A stretch of DNA of 43,903 nucleotides from Vibrio brasiliensis LMG 20546 (GTDB lineage: Bacteria; Pseudomonadota; Gammaproteobacteria; Enterobacterales; Vibrionaceae): the NCBI RefSeq assembly GCF_000189255.1, contig NZ_AEVS01000109.1, forward strand, positions 1 to 43,903, given 5' to 3'. Every line of letters begins with the position of its first letter. The stretch's first letter is position 1. Below the pieces are notes generated by a model. The model was not told where the DNA came from, did not search any database, and was given only the letters and a program-made list of their open reading frames with translations. This document shows positions 34,037 to 43,858 of this stretch, one piece after another. Position numbers and translations under genes: made by a program.

Positions 34037-35533
34037 ATGATGACACAGTCAGTCAGTTTATTTATTGGTGGTGAATTCTGTCAGTCTGAAACGAGCGATT
34101 GGATAGATGTCACTAATCCTGCGAGCAATGACATCATCGCAACCTTGCCCTGTGCAACTGAGGACGAAATGGAAAGGGCGATAGACAGTGCCCTGCAGCA
34201 GTTTAAGTTGTGGAAAGAGGTTGCTGTGTCAGACCGAGCGCGCTTGATGCTCAGATATCAGCATTTGCTCAAAGAGCACCATGATGAGCTGGCGGAACTG
34301 TTATCGAAGGAGACCGGTAAAACCACGGTCGATGCTAAAGGCGATGTTTGGCGCGGTATCGAAGTGGTCGAGCAAGCAGCCAATATCGCCAGCAATATGA
34401 TGGGGGAAACCGTAGAGAATGTTGCGACTGACATTGATACCTACTCACTGATTCAGCCGTTAGGTGTATGCTGCGGTATCACACCTTTTAACTTCCCGGC
34501 CATGATCCCGCTCTGGATGTTCCCGATCGCCATTGCGGCGGGCAATACGTTTGTCCTTAAACCTTCTGAACAAGTCCCACTAACAGCGATGCGCCTCGCT
34601 GAACTGTTTGAACAGGCAGGCGCGCCAAAAGGTGTGTTACAGATTGTTCATGGTGGTAAAACTCAGGTCGATTATCTTCTTTCTCATCCGACGATCAAGG
34701 CCATCTCGTTTGTTGGTTCAGTTCCGGTAGCTAAATATATCTACCAGACAGGGACTTCCCATAACAAGCGCGTTCAGGCCTTTGCTGGTGCGAAAAACCA
34801 TATGGTGGTGATGCCTGACGCCAACAAAGCTCAGGTGATCAGTAATCTGGTTGGTGCCTCAGTGGGAGCGGCAGGTCAACGTTGTATGGCTATATCGGCA
34901 GCGGTATTCGTCGGTGAATCAAAACAGTGGATCGATGAACTCGCGACAGAAATGGCCAAAGTTAAGCCTGGTGTCTGGAATGATCAGGCGGCAGGGTACG
35001 GGCCGCTAATCAGCCAGCAGGCGAAAGCGCGAGTCATTGGCCTTATTGACGAAGGAAAAGCGCAGGGAGCGAAGTGTCAGCTTGATGGCAGCCAATGCAG
35101 TGTCGAAGGCTATCCGGATGGAAACTGGCTGGCGCCAACCTTGTTTAGCGGTGTGACGACCGATATGTCGATCTACCAGCAAGAGATTTTTGGTCCGGTT
35201 CTGGTCTGTCTTGAAGTCGATACTTTAGAGAAGGCGATAGAGCTAATTAATAACAACCCTTATGGTAACGGTACCTCGATTTTTACCGCCAGCGGAGCTG
35301 CTGCTCGAAAGTATCAACATGAGATTCAGGTCGGTCAGGTCGGGGTCAATGTGCCTATTCCTGTGCCATTACCGTTCTTCTCTTTCACTGGCTGGCGCGC
35401 AAGCTTCTATGGTGACCTGCATGCTTATGGCAAACAGGCGGTGCGTTTTTACACCGAAACCAAAACAGTCACAGCACGATGGTTTGAAGATGATATCCCA
35501 AGCGGGCCAAACATGACGATTCAACTACGTTAA
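34037..35533 (+). CDS. mmsA: Methylmalonate-semialdehyde dehydrogenase (CoA-acylating)
   Basis: It converts methylmalonate semialdehyde, NAD and CoA to propionyl-CoA and CO2 in valine breakdown. The 498-residue aldehyde dehydrogenase has [37 protein letters not shown] (NAD site), GAKNHMVV and catalytic Cys283 in [10 protein letters not shown]. The GAKNH motif in place of a general-base Glu is typical of the CoA-acylating MMSDH group. Two ATG codons in tandem follow AAGGAAATC; either may start. It is 28 bases after the thiolase gene. Confidence 0.95.
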   Translation: MMTQSVSLFIGGEFCQSETSDWIDVTNPASNDIIATLPCATEDEMERAIDSALQQFKLWKEVAVSDRARLMLRYQHLLKEHHDELAELLSKETGKTTVDAKGDVWRGIEVVEQAANIASNMMGETVENVATDIDTYSLIQPLGVCCGITPFNFPAMIPLWMFPIAIAAGNTFVLKPSEQVPLTAMRLAELFEQAGAPKGVLQIVHGGKTQVDYLLSHPTIKAISFVGSVPVAKYIYQTGTSHNKRVQAFAGAKNHMVVMPDANKAQVISNLVGASVGAAGQRCMAISAAVFVGESKQWIDELATEMAKVKPGVWNDQAAGYGPLISQQAKARVIGLIDEGKAQGAKCQLDGSQCSVEGYPDGNWLAPTLFSGVTTDMSIYQQEIFGPVLVCLEVDTLEKAIELINNNPYGNGTSIFTASGAAARKYQHEIQVGQVGVNVPIPVPLPFFSFTGWRASFYGDLHAYGKQAVRFYTETKTVTARWFEDDIPSGPNMTIQLR

Positions 35534-35542
35534 GGAGTCGCT

Positions 35543-36697
35543 ATGGATTTTGAACTCAACGATGATCAAAAAGCGTTTGCTGATATGGCAAGTCAGTTTG
35601 CTCGCGACAAACTTATGCCAATGGCGGCGGAGTGGGATGAGCAGCAGACTTTTCCGAAGCAGATACTAGCCGAGGCAGGTGAGCTGGGCTTTCTCAGTCT
35701 CTACACTCCTGAACAAGCTGGTGGTCTGGCACTAAGCCGACTGGACGCCTCGCTGATTTTTGAACAACTGGCGATGGGGTGCACTTCAACGACGGCTTTT
35801 ATGACTATTCATAACATGGTGACCTGGATGGTGGGGAGTTTTGGTACTCAGGCGGCGATAGAGAGTTACTGTCCTAAGCTGATTAGTGGCGAGTGGCTAG
35901 GCTCATACTGCTTGACTGAGCCTAATGCAGGTTCAGACGCCGCCGCACTGACTACATCGGCAAAACTGACCGAGCAGGGTTATGTATTGAATGGCGCTAA
36001 GGTGTTTATCTCCGGCGCGGGTGACACTGATGTACTCGTGGTGATGGCGAGAACCGGAGAAGCTGGAGCGAAAGGTATTTCGGCCTTTATTGTGCCTGCA
36101 GATAGCCAAGGGATCAGCTACGGTCGAAAAGAACCGAAAATGGGTTGGAATAGTCAGCCGACGCGCAGTATCAGCTTTGACAATGTTGTTGTACCGGTTG
36201 AGAACTTGCTCGGTGAAGAGGGACAGGGGTTTACCTTTGCCATGAAAGGCCTTGATGGCGGGCGGATAAACATCGCGACTTGCTCAGTGGGCACAGCTCA
36301 ACAAGCGCTTAATCAAGCAACTCAATACCTGAAAGAGCGCAAGCAATTTGGACAGCCACTGGCTCAGTTTCAGGCTCTACAATTCAAGTTAGCCGATATG
36401 GCAACCGAATTGGTCGCGGCACGACAAATGGTACGCCTTGCTGCAAGTAAGCTGGATCAAGGTTCTTCAGATGCAACTGCGTATTGTGCGATGGCCAAGC
36501 GTTACGCCACCGATATTGGATTCGCGGTTTGCGATCAGGCATTACAGCTCTATGGCGGCTATGGTTATATCAAAGAGTACCCAATGGAGCGTTACTTCAG
36601 GGATGTTCGTGTCCACCAAATTCTTGAGGGAACCAACGAAATCATGCGAATGATCGTCGCGAGACGGTTATTGCAAGAAGGGGCACAGCTACTTTAG
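35543..36697 (+). CDS. Isobutyryl-CoA-type acyl-CoA dehydrogenase
   Basis: An FAD enzyme that introduces a double bond into acyl-CoA; its position between mmsA and two crotonase genes fits oxidation of isobutyryl-CoA to methacrylyl-CoA in valine breakdown. It is 384 residues, with YCLTEPNAGSDAAAL, VFISGAGDTDV, KMGWNSQPTRSISF, ERKQFGQPLAQFQ and the C-terminal catalytic Glu362 in ILEGTNEIMRM. AAGGAG lies five bases before the ATG and directly after the mmsA stop. It could also act on 2-methylbutyryl-CoA (isoleucine). Confidence 0.9.
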   Translation: MDFELNDDQKAFADMASQFARDKLMPMAAEWDEQQTFPKQILAEAGELGFLSLYTPEQAGGLALSRLDASLIFEQLAMGCTSTTAFMTIHNMVTWMVGSFGTQAAIESYCPKLISGEWLGSYCLTEPNAGSDAAALTTSAKLTEQGYVLNGAKVFISGAGDTDVLVVMARTGEAGAKGISAFIVPADSQGISYGRKEPKMGWNSQPTRSISFDNVVVPVENLLGEEGQGFTFAMKGLDGGRINIATCSVGTAQQALNQATQYLKERKQFGQPLAQFQALQFKLADMATELVAARQMVRLAASKLDQGSSDATAYCAMAKRYATDIGFAVCDQALQLYGGYGYIKEYPMERYFRDVRVHQILEGTNEIMRMIVARRLLQEGAQLL

Positions 36698-36710
36698 GGG
36701 ATAAGCAATA

Positions 36711-37499
36711 ATGTCACAGCAACAAAATCGCTTAATAGAATACAAGATAGACAACCATGTCGCCGTGTTGACCATCAACAATCCTCCGGCTAACACCTGG
36801 ACTCGCGATAGTCTGATAGAACTCAAACAGTTGGTACTTGAACTTAACGTTAGGCCGGACGTCTACGCGCTAGTGTTGACCGGACAAGGCGAGAAGTTCT
36901 TTTCTGCAGGGGCAGATCTTAATCTGTTTGCGTCAGGAGACAAAAGCATTGCAATAGACATGGCACAAGTGTTTGGGGAAGCCTTTGAAACTCTCTCTGC
37001 GTTTCGTGGCGTTTCAATAGCAGCAATCAATGGTTATGCAATGGGTGGTGGCTTAGAAGCCGCATTGGCGTGCGATATACGCATTGCTGAGCAGCAAGCA
37101 CGACTTGCGCTACCCGAAGCCAAAGTCGGTTTGCTTCCTTGTGCCGGTGGCACCCAGAATCTGACCGCATTAGTCGGTGAAGGGTGGGCTAAGCGGATTA
37201 TTTTATGCGGAGAGCAACTAGATGCCAATCAGGCGCTAACAATCGGATTAGTGGAAGAAGTCGTTGAACAAGGTCAAGCACTAAGCAGTGCCATCGCCTT
37301 AGCAGAAAAAGTGGCTAACCAGTCACCAACGTCTGTCACCGCTTGCAAAGAACTGATCCAAAACTGCCGCTCAAACTCGATTGTTCATGGACTGGTCAAC
37401 GAGCGAGAACTGTTTATTCGCCTGTTCGATAGCTATGACCAGAAAGAGGGCGTAAATGCATTCTTAGAAAAACGTGCACCGCACTGGAAGAACAGTTAG
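36711..37499 (+). CDS. Enoyl-CoA hydratase (crotonase)
   Basis: A crotonase-fold hydratase of 262 residues, likely adding water to methacrylyl-CoA or tiglyl-CoA. It has FFSAGADLNLFASG, NGYAMGGGLEAALACDIRIA (oxyanion hole) and LPEAKVGLLPCAGGTQ, where the acidic residue of PEAKVG and the GGTQ loop are typical of enoyl-CoA hydratases. The start follows AGGGGAT. The next gene begins within about 12 bases of its stop, so the two crotonase proteins are coupled; they work in consecutive steps of valine breakdown. Confidence 0.9.
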   Translation: MSQQQNRLIEYKIDNHVAVLTINNPPANTWTRDSLIELKQLVLELNVRPDVYALVLTGQGEKFFSAGADLNLFASGDKSIAIDMAQVFGEAFETLSAFRGVSIAAINGYAMGGGLEAALACDIRIAEQQARLALPEAKVGLLPCAGGTQNLTALVGEGWAKRIILCGEQLDANQALTIGLVEEVVEQGQALSSAIALAEKVANQSPTSVTACKELIQNCRSNSIVHGLVNERELFIRLFDSYDQKEGVNAFLEKRAPHWKNS

Positions 37500-37510
37500 G
37501 AGGAATGAGC

Positions 37511-38641
37511 ATGAAGGATACCGTCCATTTCACTGAGTTAACCTGTAGCGACAATAGCCACAAAATTGCTGTTGCGACACTGGATAATGCAGCATCACTT
37601 AATGCGTTGACCTTCGACATGTTGGTAGCATTAAAAGACCAGTTGGAAATCTGGCACGAAGATGACGCGATTGTCTGCGTGCTGCTTGATGGCAGTGGAG
37701 ATAAAGCCTTTTGTGCTGGTGGTGATGTGCGAACGATGCATAACGTAATGCGCGATAAAAGTCCTCAACAGGTACAAGAGTTCTGTACCACATTCTTTAG
37801 CGTCGAATATCAATGTGACTATCTTATCCATACCTACTGCAAGCCAATTATTGCCTGGGGACAGGGAATTGTAATGGGTGGGGGAATGGGACTGTACATG
37901 GGGTCTAGTCACAAAGTCGTTACGCCTGAGTCGAGACTGGCGATGCCAGAAGTCACTATCGGGCTCTATCCTGATGTTGGCGGAACCTGGTTCCTTAACC
38001 GATTAGATGCTGGTATCGGTATGTTCCTTGGTATGACGGGCATCATGGTTAATGCTGGCGACGCTCTCGAGCTTCATCTGGCCGACCATATTGCATTGGC
38101 GGAGCATAAATCGATGCTGCTCGATCAACTACAGATCGCGGATTGGGACTGTGTCGAAGATGCGTATGAAGTGGTCACCGAATTGTTAGAAAGCTTCGAT
38201 GCACAAAGCAATCCTTATCGGCCAGAGCTGCAGATTATGCCCCATTTCCCACAGATACAGCAGGCATGTGATGCCGATAGTGCTCTTCAAGTGGTGGACA
38301 ACATTCACGCATTGGAAGGCAGTGAAAAGTGGCTGGCGATTGCAAAAAGTAATCTTGCTTCCGGTAGTCCAATCACGGTCCACCTTTGTTACCGTCAGAT
38401 GACGGAGTGCAATCAGTTGTCGTTGGCTGATTGCTTCAGAATGGAGCTTAATCTGTCAGTGAGAAGTGGTTTGCTCGGTGAGTTCCAGGAGGGTGTCAGA
38501 GCCCGACTCGTTGACAAAGATGGTCAACCGAAATGGCGTTACCCGAATGTAGCAGCGGTCGACTCCAAGGTTATTGATGAAATGTTTACCTCGCTCTGGA
38601 GTGAGCAAGCGCATCCACTGGCACAACTAGGCCACTACTAA
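37511..38641 (+). CDS. 3-Hydroxyisobutyryl-CoA hydrolase
   Basis: It removes CoA from 3-hydroxyisobutyryl-CoA in valine breakdown, giving 3-hydroxyisobutyrate for MmsB. The 376-residue protein has the longer crotonase variant (ECH_2) with AFCAGGDVRTMHN, WGQGIVMGGGMGLYMGSS and MPEVTIGLYPDVGGTWF, whose Glu and Asp are the hydrolase catalytic pair. ATG at 37505 is only one base from AGGAGG, so I choose the second ATG at 37511, seven bases from it. The C-terminal helical part (about 215-376) fits the family length. Confidence 0.93.
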   Translation: MKDTVHFTELTCSDNSHKIAVATLDNAASLNALTFDMLVALKDQLEIWHEDDAIVCVLLDGSGDKAFCAGGDVRTMHNVMRDKSPQQVQEFCTTFFSVEYQCDYLIHTYCKPIIAWGQGIVMGGGMGLYMGSSHKVVTPESRLAMPEVTIGLYPDVGGTWFLNRLDAGIGMFLGMTGIMVNAGDALELHLADHIALAEHKSMLLDQLQIADWDCVEDAYEVVTELLESFDAQSNPYRPELQIMPHFPQIQQACDADSALQVVDNIHALEGSEKWLAIAKSNLASGSPITVHLCYRQMTECNQLSLADCFRMELNLSVRSGLLGEFQEGVRARLVDKDGQPKWRYPNVAAVDSKVIDEMFTSLWSEQAHPLAQLGHY

Positions 38642-38653
38642 AGGAGAAACAAG

Positions 38654-39556
38654 ATGACAACGATCGCGTTTATTGGCTTAGGCAATATGGGGTCGCCAAT
38701 GGCCCACAATCTTATTACTGCCGGGTTCAATCTACAGATATTCGATCTGGTAGAAGAGTTGACTCGTCCACTGGCAGAACAGGGGGCTATGGTGTGTCAT
38801 TCATTGCAACAAGTGGTCGAGAACGCTGATGTGGTGATTACCATGTTACCTGCCGGAGAGCACGTTAGGTCAGTTTACCTCGGCAATGAAAACGATTCGG
38901 GGCTGTTGAGCTATGTAGCACCAGGTACGCTTATGATTGACTCTTCGACAATAGACCCTGAATCAGCGCGAACGGTCGGCAGCGCAGCGCAGAAGCAAAG
39001 TCTAGAGTTTGTCGATGCACCGGTTTCAGGGGGCGTAGCGGGTGCTAAAGCGGGGACATTGACCTTTATCGTTGGTGCCAATGATGTGGCATTTGAGCAT
39101 GCCGAGCAGGTACTCAAGCATATGGGTAAGAACATCTTTCATGCTGGTGGCATAGGCAGTGGCCAAATGGGCAAAATCTGTAACAACTTAATGCTTGGTA
39201 TATTGATGTCCGGTACCTGTGAAGCCCTTACCTTAGGTATAGATAACGGGCTGGATCCTAAAGTGCTGTCTAACATCATGTTACAGAGCTCGGGGAGAAA
39301 CTGGGCCTTGGAGCTTTATAACCCTTGTCCCGATGTGATGGAAACATCGCCGGCATCAAACAACTATCAACCGGGTTTTATGAGTAAGCTGATGCTCAAA
39401 GATCTGGGCTTAGGTATGGAAGCTGCTGCCAAGAGCCAGTCATCGGTACCTATGGGAGCGTTGGCGCGTAACCTCTATGCACTTCACAACGCCAATGGTA
39501 ATGAGTTACTCGACTTCTCCAGTTTGTTCGAGTTTTACCAGTCTAAATCGGAATAA
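38654..39556 (+). CDS. mmsB: 3-Hydroxyisobutyrate dehydrogenase
   Basis: It oxidises 3-hydroxyisobutyrate to methylmalonate semialdehyde with NAD, the substrate of MmsA. The 300-residue protein has IAFIGLGNMGSPMAHNL (NAD fold), DAPVSGGVAGAKAGTL (substrate site) and catalytic Lys174 in GQMGKICNN. AAGGAGAAACAAG precedes the ATG, 12 bases after the previous stop. The operon order mmsA ... mmsB with the hydrolase before it makes the assignment firm. Confidence 0.95.
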   Translation: MTTIAFIGLGNMGSPMAHNLITAGFNLQIFDLVEELTRPLAEQGAMVCHSLQQVVENADVVITMLPAGEHVRSVYLGNENDSGLLSYVAPGTLMIDSSTIDPESARTVGSAAQKQSLEFVDAPVSGGVAGAKAGTLTFIVGANDVAFEHAEQVLKHMGKNIFHAGGIGSGQMGKICNNLMLGILMSGTCEALTLGIDNGLDPKVLSNIMLQSSGRNWALELYNPCPDVMETSPASNNYQPGFMSKLMLKDLGLGMEAAAKSQSSVPMGALARNLYALHNANGNELLDFSSLFEFYQSKSE

Positions 39557-39572
39557 CAAAAGGGTTAAATCG

Positions 39573-40331
39573 ATGGAGTTAAGAGAAAGCGTTATAGCGA
39601 TTACTGGAGCAGGTCAGGGATTGGGGCAGATGATGGCAATCACTCTCGCTCATTATGGAGCAGAGCTGGCATTAATGGATGTTAACGAGCAAGCGTTAAA
39701 AGAGACTCAAGATCAGTGCCATATGTTAGGCGTTAAAGCCCTGACGTACTGTGTTGATGTCACCAGCGAAGGTCAGGTTGAACAAGTTTTCGGTGACATT
39801 GTCACTGATTTTGGTCGCCTGGATGGTTTGATTAATAACGCTGGGATTCTGCGTGACGGGCTGTTAGTCAAAGTGAAAGACGGTCAGGTGAGTAAGATGT
39901 CACTTGAGCAGTTCAATTCGGTGATAAACGTTAACCTGACAGGGACTTTTCTATGTGGGCGAGAAGCGGCATTAAGAATGATTGAAACCAATTGTCATGG
40001 CGTGATCATCAACATCTCCAGCGTTGCTCGTGCGGGTAATATCGGTCAAACCAATTACGCGGCATCAAAAGCTGCGGTGGCAACATTAGCAACCACTTGG
40101 GGCAAGGAGTTAGCCCGCTATGGTATTCGCGCAGCAGCTATCGCTCCAGGTGTAATCGAAACGCCAATGGCGGCTCAAATGAAACCAGAAGCGATAGCTC
40201 GATTAGAAGCTATGATCCCGGCGGGTAGAATGGGGAAGACATCTGAGATTGCCAATACAGTGAAGTTCATATTTGAAAATGATTATATCAACGGCAGGGT
40301 AATTGAAGTCGATGGTGGGATACGAATGTAA
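39573..40331 (+). CDS. SDR family dehydrogenase
   Basis: A short-chain dehydrogenase of 252 residues with TGAGQGLG (11-18, cofactor loop), NNAG (88-91) and catalytic Ser149, Tyr162 and Lys166 (NYAASK). Asp36 in LALMDVNE favours NAD over NADP. The longest ORF begins at 39477 inside mmsB, but the ATG at 39573 has AAGGG nine bases upstream and begins at the fold's natural start. In this operon it may oxidise 2-methyl-3-hydroxybutyryl-CoA to 2-methylacetoacetyl-CoA (isoleucine), feeding the thiolase at the operon's head; this is inferred. Confidence 0.87.
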   Translation: MELRESVIAITGAGQGLGQMMAITLAHYGAELALMDVNEQALKETQDQCHMLGVKALTYCVDVTSEGQVEQVFGDIVTDFGRLDGLINNAGILRDGLLVKVKDGQVSKMSLEQFNSVINVNLTGTFLCGREAALRMIETNCHGVIINISSVARAGNIGQTNYAASKAAVATLATTWGKELARYGIRAAAIAPGVIETPMAAQMKPEAIARLEAMIPAGRMGKTSEIANTVKFIFENDYINGRVIEVDGGIRM

Positions 40332-40335
40332 CTGA

Positions 40336-40433
40336 ATGTTCTGGTGTACTTTGTCGGTAATTACTTAGTTTAGTAAGTTATCAGAACATCTAATTGAAAA
40401 GTTGAAACCTGTTGCTTACACTCAAATGTAAGC
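40336..40433. other. Structured region after the valine operon
   Basis: ATGTTCTG (40336-40343) and CAGAACAT (40382-40389) enclose a bulged inner stem around TTACT/AGTAA. A separate 7-bp hairpin, GCTTACA (40414-40420) with TGTAAGC (40427-40433), follows. Neither has a T-run, so this may be a weak or rho-assisted end of the operon. Confidence 0.4.
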
Positions 40434-40562
40434 GTGCATATAGAAATAATAACAACAGTTGAAGTATCAAGGTGTGCGTGACTATTTTGGGTCTTAACGC
40501 GTTAGCTGGCGATTCCTCAAATCAAAAAAGCGGACTTGAGCACTCCGCGAGGGGTTGTCGTT

Positions 40563-42875
40563 ATGAAAATCGCAACAAAAATGGTGTTGGCTTCAACACT
40601 ATTATGTTCTTTAGCCGTTGTCGCAACGGGCATCATCGTCGGTTGGCGATCATCGGGTCTTTCCGAAAGTGCGCTTTATCAGCGTGCAAACAGTCAATTA
40701 ATATCTGTACGAGAGATTAAGAAAAACGAAATAGAGAACTATTTCAATCAAATCGCAGGGCAGGTAGTGACTACTGCTAATGCGGTCGGCGTACAGGATG
40801 CCATCAGCCTGTTTACTGAAGCCTTTGCCAACTACCCTGTTGATGGGGTGAGTGACGGTGATATCGGTAAATTGCGTGATTACTACCAAACCAGTTTTGG
40901 TGCTACCTACCGTCAGTCAAATTCAGGTCAGTCTGCAGGCGAGATAGATAAGCTAAACAGACTCTCTGCCACTTCCAAGGCCCTTCAGGCCAGATATATT
41001 GGTACAAATCCTAATCCGTTAGGTGAAAAACACCAGATGATGAGTGACTCTCTAGGCACGGAATACGATAGAGTACACAGCATCTATCATCCAAGTTTCA
41101 AAGGTTTTCTTGAGCAGTTTGGTTATTACGATATCTTTCTTGTCGATAGTCAGGGCTATGTTGTTTACTCAGTATTCAAGGAGCTGGATTATGCAACCAA
41201 CCTGAATAACGGCGCGTATTCAAATAGTGGGTTGGCAAAAGCATATAAGCGGGCATTGAGTTTATCAGCCAATCAGTACCACTTAGAGGATTTTGAACCC
41301 TATTTCCCTTCTTATGAGGCGGCGGCATCTTTTATTGCAACTCCGATTAAACGTGGCAACGAAACGCTAGGCGTACTGGTGTTCCAAATGCCAGTCGATG
41401 AGATCAATCGAATTATGACATTCGATGGTAACTGGAACTATGCTGGTCTTGGCGAAAGTGGCGAGACCTATCTGATTGGCCAGGATGGATTGTTGCGCAG
41501 CGAATCACGCTTCTTAATGGAGTCACCAGATGAATATTTCGCAGCCTTAAGCGAGGCGGGAGTGAGTTCGTCAGTGCTCAATCAGATACAGGCCAAAGAG
41601 TCGGCAATTGGCCGTCAGCCTGTTTCGACACAAACATCAAAAGCCGCATTGCAAGGGCAGAGTGGTTACGCTTCAATTTTTGACTATCGTAACGTCGAAG
41701 TGATGTCAGCCTATGCTCCGGTTACAGTGGCTGGACTGTCATGGGGTATCATTACTGAAATTGACCGAGGTGAAGCTTTACAGGACATTAGTACCCTCAA
41801 TAATGCAGTAATAATGACGGTCGTAACCAGCATCATTGTGGTTGTGATTTTGTCGATTGTGATCTCCTATTTCCTTGGTAGTAGTATTGCGAGACCGATC
41901 AGCTCAGCAAGCCGAAAAATTCAACAAATTAGTGCAAATAACGACCTGACTCAACGCCTCAAAGTCGAAGGCAAAGACGAAATGACCGACCTAGCCGTAT
42001 CGTTAAACGGCTTGTTTAGTCATCTGCAGGACATCATCGGCAAGTTTGGTCAGGCAACCAACAACCTCAACAGTAATACCCAGAGCATGGCGGGTAATAT
42101 GAATAACACCCGAGACTCTGTAGCAGACCAGAATGCCAGAACTGAAACGGTCGCGACGGCAGTCAATCAAATGAGTGCATCGATTTCTGAAGTCGCTCAG
42201 TTTGCTAATCGGGCAGCAGAGTTTGTTAAACAAGCAAATGACACCGGTAGCGAAGGCGTGCAAATCGGACAAAACCTGGGCGAAGAAATCTCGCGTTTGG
42301 ACGCTGAAATGCAAACTGCGGTAGCTGCCATTGAGCGACTCAATAATGAAACTAACTCTATTGCTGAAGTACTGGATGTTATTCAAGGTATTGCCGAACA
42401 AACCAACTTGCTGGCGTTAAACGCAGCGATCGAGGCTGCCCGTGCTGGTGAGCAGGGACGTGGTTTTGCTGTCGTAGCAGATGAAGTGCGATCTTTAGCG
42501 GGGCGTACACAAGCCTCTACTGAAGAGATTCGCGGCAAAATAGAATCGCTACAGCGTGAAACTCAAGGCGTGTCAACGAGTATTCAAAATGCCAACTCCA
42601 CGGTTTCACAAGGGGTGACGACTTGTGATGAAAATACTCAAATGCTTGAGCAAATCGTGAGTATGTTGAATGAACTTAATGAAATGAACGTACAAATCGC
42701 CGCGGCGACTGAAGAGCAAAAAGCAGTAACCGATGAAATCAGTGGCAGCATCACTTCGATTGCGGACGCTTCAGCGTCGGTATCCGTTCAGGTTCAGGAT
42801 GCTGACGACGTGTTGCAAGGTATTTCGAACGAAGCCGAGCAACTAAACTCTGAGGTCACTCAATTCAAATACTAA
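40563..42875 (+). CDS. Methyl-accepting chemotaxis protein
   Basis: A 770-residue inner-membrane chemoreceptor from the chosen start. It has a first membrane segment near 10-27, a large periplasmic double-Cache-type region at about 30-405 ([16 protein letters not shown] and [15 protein letters not shown] are Cache strands), a second membrane segment near 412-440, HAMP ([13 protein letters not shown]) and a cytoplasmic signalling domain. The tip, [20 protein letters not shown] to [12 protein letters not shown], is intact and is what binds CheA and CheW. The ORF opens at a TTG at 40536, but ATG at 40563 has GAGGGG about nine bases upstream. The ligand is unknown; the position next to amino acid breakdown genes does not prove a link. 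A strong terminator follows. Confidence 0.92.
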   Translation: MKIATKMVLASTLLCSLAVVATGIIVGWRSSGLSESALYQRANSQLISVREIKKNEIENYFNQIAGQVVTTANAVGVQDAISLFTEAFANYPVDGVSDGDIGKLRDYYQTSFGATYRQSNSGQSAGEIDKLNRLSATSKALQARYIGTNPNPLGEKHQMMSDSLGTEYDRVHSIYHPSFKGFLEQFGYYDIFLVDSQGYVVYSVFKELDYATNLNNGAYSNSGLAKAYKRALSLSANQYHLEDFEPYFPSYEAAASFIATPIKRGNETLGVLVFQMPVDEINRIMTFDGNWNYAGLGESGETYLIGQDGLLRSESRFLMESPDEYFAALSEAGVSSSVLNQIQAKESAIGRQPVSTQTSKAALQGQSGYASIFDYRNVEVMSAYAPVTVAGLSWGIITEIDRGEALQDISTLNNAVIMTVVTSIIVVVILSIVISYFLGSSIARPISSASRKIQQISANNDLTQRLKVEGKDEMTDLAVSLNGLFSHLQDIIGKFGQATNNLNSNTQSMAGNMNNTRDSVADQNARTETVATAVNQMSASISEVAQFANRAAEFVKQANDTGSEGVQIGQNLGEEISRLDAEMQTAVAAIERLNNETNSIAEVLDVIQGIAEQTNLLALNAAIEAARAGEQGRGFAVVADEVRSLAGRTQASTEEIRGKIESLQRETQGVSTSIQNANSTVSQGVTTCDENTQMLEQIVSMLNELNEMNVQIAAATEEQKAVTDEISGSITSIADASASVSVQVQDADDVLQGISNEAEQLNSEVTQFKY

Positions 42876-42881
42876 CCAGTT

Positions 42882-42942
42882 AAGGCCGTTCAGTACCGAC
42901 GATTAGAGGATTAATTGTCGGCACTGTACGCCTTTCTTTCTA
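42882..42942 (+). terminator. Rho-independent terminator after the chemoreceptor gene
   Basis: An outer stem AAGGC (42882-42886) with GCCTT (42930-42934) encloses a long hairpin, CAGTACCGAC (42891-42900) with GTCGGCACTG (42917-42926), one mismatch, continuing inward. TCTTTCT follows. Confidence 0.75.
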
Positions 42943-42990
42943 ACACTCCATATTATAAAGTAATCCTAAATCAATGGAGTACTGACAAAT

Positions 42991-43338
42991 ATGGAACTAC
43001 ACGCTTTCCTCGATAAACTTTCGACATCACCTGATAGCATTCAATTTGAAGAGACCATGGCGGTAATTGAAGCCAACTATCTTTTTACCCCAACTGCCTT
43101 TACTAATGGTGATACCAAAAACCAGGCTGACCAAAATAACGGCTCTTGTAAGATCTTTGCCTTTGCGCAGCTTAACCAACTAGAGCCAGCGGCTGCATTG
43201 GCGTGCTTTGGTAATTTTTATCGTGTTGATGTGCTGGGCAATCCACAAGGGGATGACCATGCAAATATCCGCAACTTCATCAAATATGGATGGCAAGGTA
43301 TTGCATTCGAAGGTGAAGCACTCAGTGCAAAAGCATAA
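42991..43338 (+). CDS. HopJ type III effector family protein
   Basis: A 115-residue cytoplasmic protein of the HopJ family, with the typical FEETMAVIEANYLFTPTAFTNG, GSCKIFAFAQLN and HANIRNFIKYGWQGIAFEGEAL. The name comes from a Pseudomonas effector, but members are widespread in bacteria without such a role, and I see no secretion genes here. GGAG lies 12 bases before the ATG. The conserved residues suggest a common housekeeping or stress role that remains unknown. Confidence 0.85.
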   Translation: MELHAFLDKLSTSPDSIQFEETMAVIEANYLFTPTAFTNGDTKNQADQNNGSCKIFAFAQLNQLEPAAALACFGNFYRVDVLGNPQGDDHANIRNFIKYGWQGIAFEGEALSAKA

Positions 43339-43340
43339 TT

Positions 43341-43372
43341 AAAAGGAGCTGCGTGCTCCTTTTGTTCTTTTT
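43341..43372 (+). terminator. Rho-independent terminator after the HopJ-family gene
   Basis: AAAAGGAGC (43341-43349) pairs perfectly with GCTCCTTTT (43355-43363) over 5 bases, then GTTCTTTTT. The ribosome binding site of the next gene (TTGGAG) begins at its very end, so read-through may supply that gene. Confidence 0.85.
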
Positions 43373-43383
43373 GGAGTCATGGT

Positions 43384-43737
43384 ATGAACAACCTACAACT
43401 GGCTAAGTTTCTCGACACCTTTGTTAGCGCAGAGTCTGGTTATCCGTTTGGTCCAGAGGCATTAGTCTATAAAGTGAAAGGAAAGATGTTCGCGATTCTC
43501 GCAATGCGGGAGGGGCGTGAATATGTGACGTTAAAAGTTGTTCCGGAAGATGGAGAAGTACTGACCAGCCAGTTCAACGATATTACCCCGGGCTATCACA
43601 CTAATAAGCGTCATTGGATAACCATCTATTATCCCGGAGATGTGGAAGATGGCTTAATTGAAGACTTGTGCGAGCGTTCTTACGAGTTGGTGGTGAAAAA
43701 ACTTCCTAAGTCACAGCAGGCAACACTCGGTGTATAG
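43384..43737 (+). CDS. MmcQ/YjbR family protein
   Basis: A 117-residue CyaY-like-fold protein. The pattern YKVKGKMFAILAMREG, YVTLKVVPEDGEVL and NKRHWITIYYPGDV (the conserved hWitv motif) and the final ELVVKKLPKS are diagnostic of the YjbR/MmcQ family. The fold is linked to DNA binding in some reports, but the cellular role is unknown. TTGGAG lies seven bases before the ATG, immediately after the terminator hairpin of the HopJ-family gene. Confidence 0.87.
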   Translation: MNNLQLAKFLDTFVSAESGYPFGPEALVYKVKGKMFAILAMREGREYVTLKVVPEDGEVLTSQFNDITPGYHTNKRHWITIYYPGDVEDGLIEDLCERSYELVVKKLPKSQQATLGV

Positions 43738-43830
43738 GCCACTTCGCTGAGTAATCGCTGTTCATTTAGATCAAACAAGCACCATATTGCTTCAAAACCC
43801 AGCAAACAAAATAAAAAGTGATATTTTTAT

Positions 43831-43858
43831 TTGACTCTCATCGCTCAATCCGTAAAGT
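43831..43858 (+). promoter_or_regulatory. Likely sigma-70 promoter for a gene beyond the window
   Basis: TTGACT (43831-43836) and TAAAGT (43853-43858) are 16 bases apart, after an AT-rich stretch that could act as UP element. The window ends with GAAAGGAAA, which looks like a ribosome binding site of the next gene. Bases 43738-43830 hold nothing else recognisable. Confidence 0.6.

Noticed and set aside
40434-40562. Flagellar sigma-28 promoter in front of the chemoreceptor gene
   Set aside because: No convincing TAAA-N15-GCCGATAA-type match was visible.
40472-40720. ORF of 82 residues overlapping the chemoreceptor start
   Set aside because: It runs out of frame into the chemoreceptor's membrane segment region and has no family features.
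42991-43338. Type III secreted virulence effector
   Set aside because: The HopJ family name is historical; no secretion genes or chaperone are nearby, and homologues occur in many bacteria that lack such systems.
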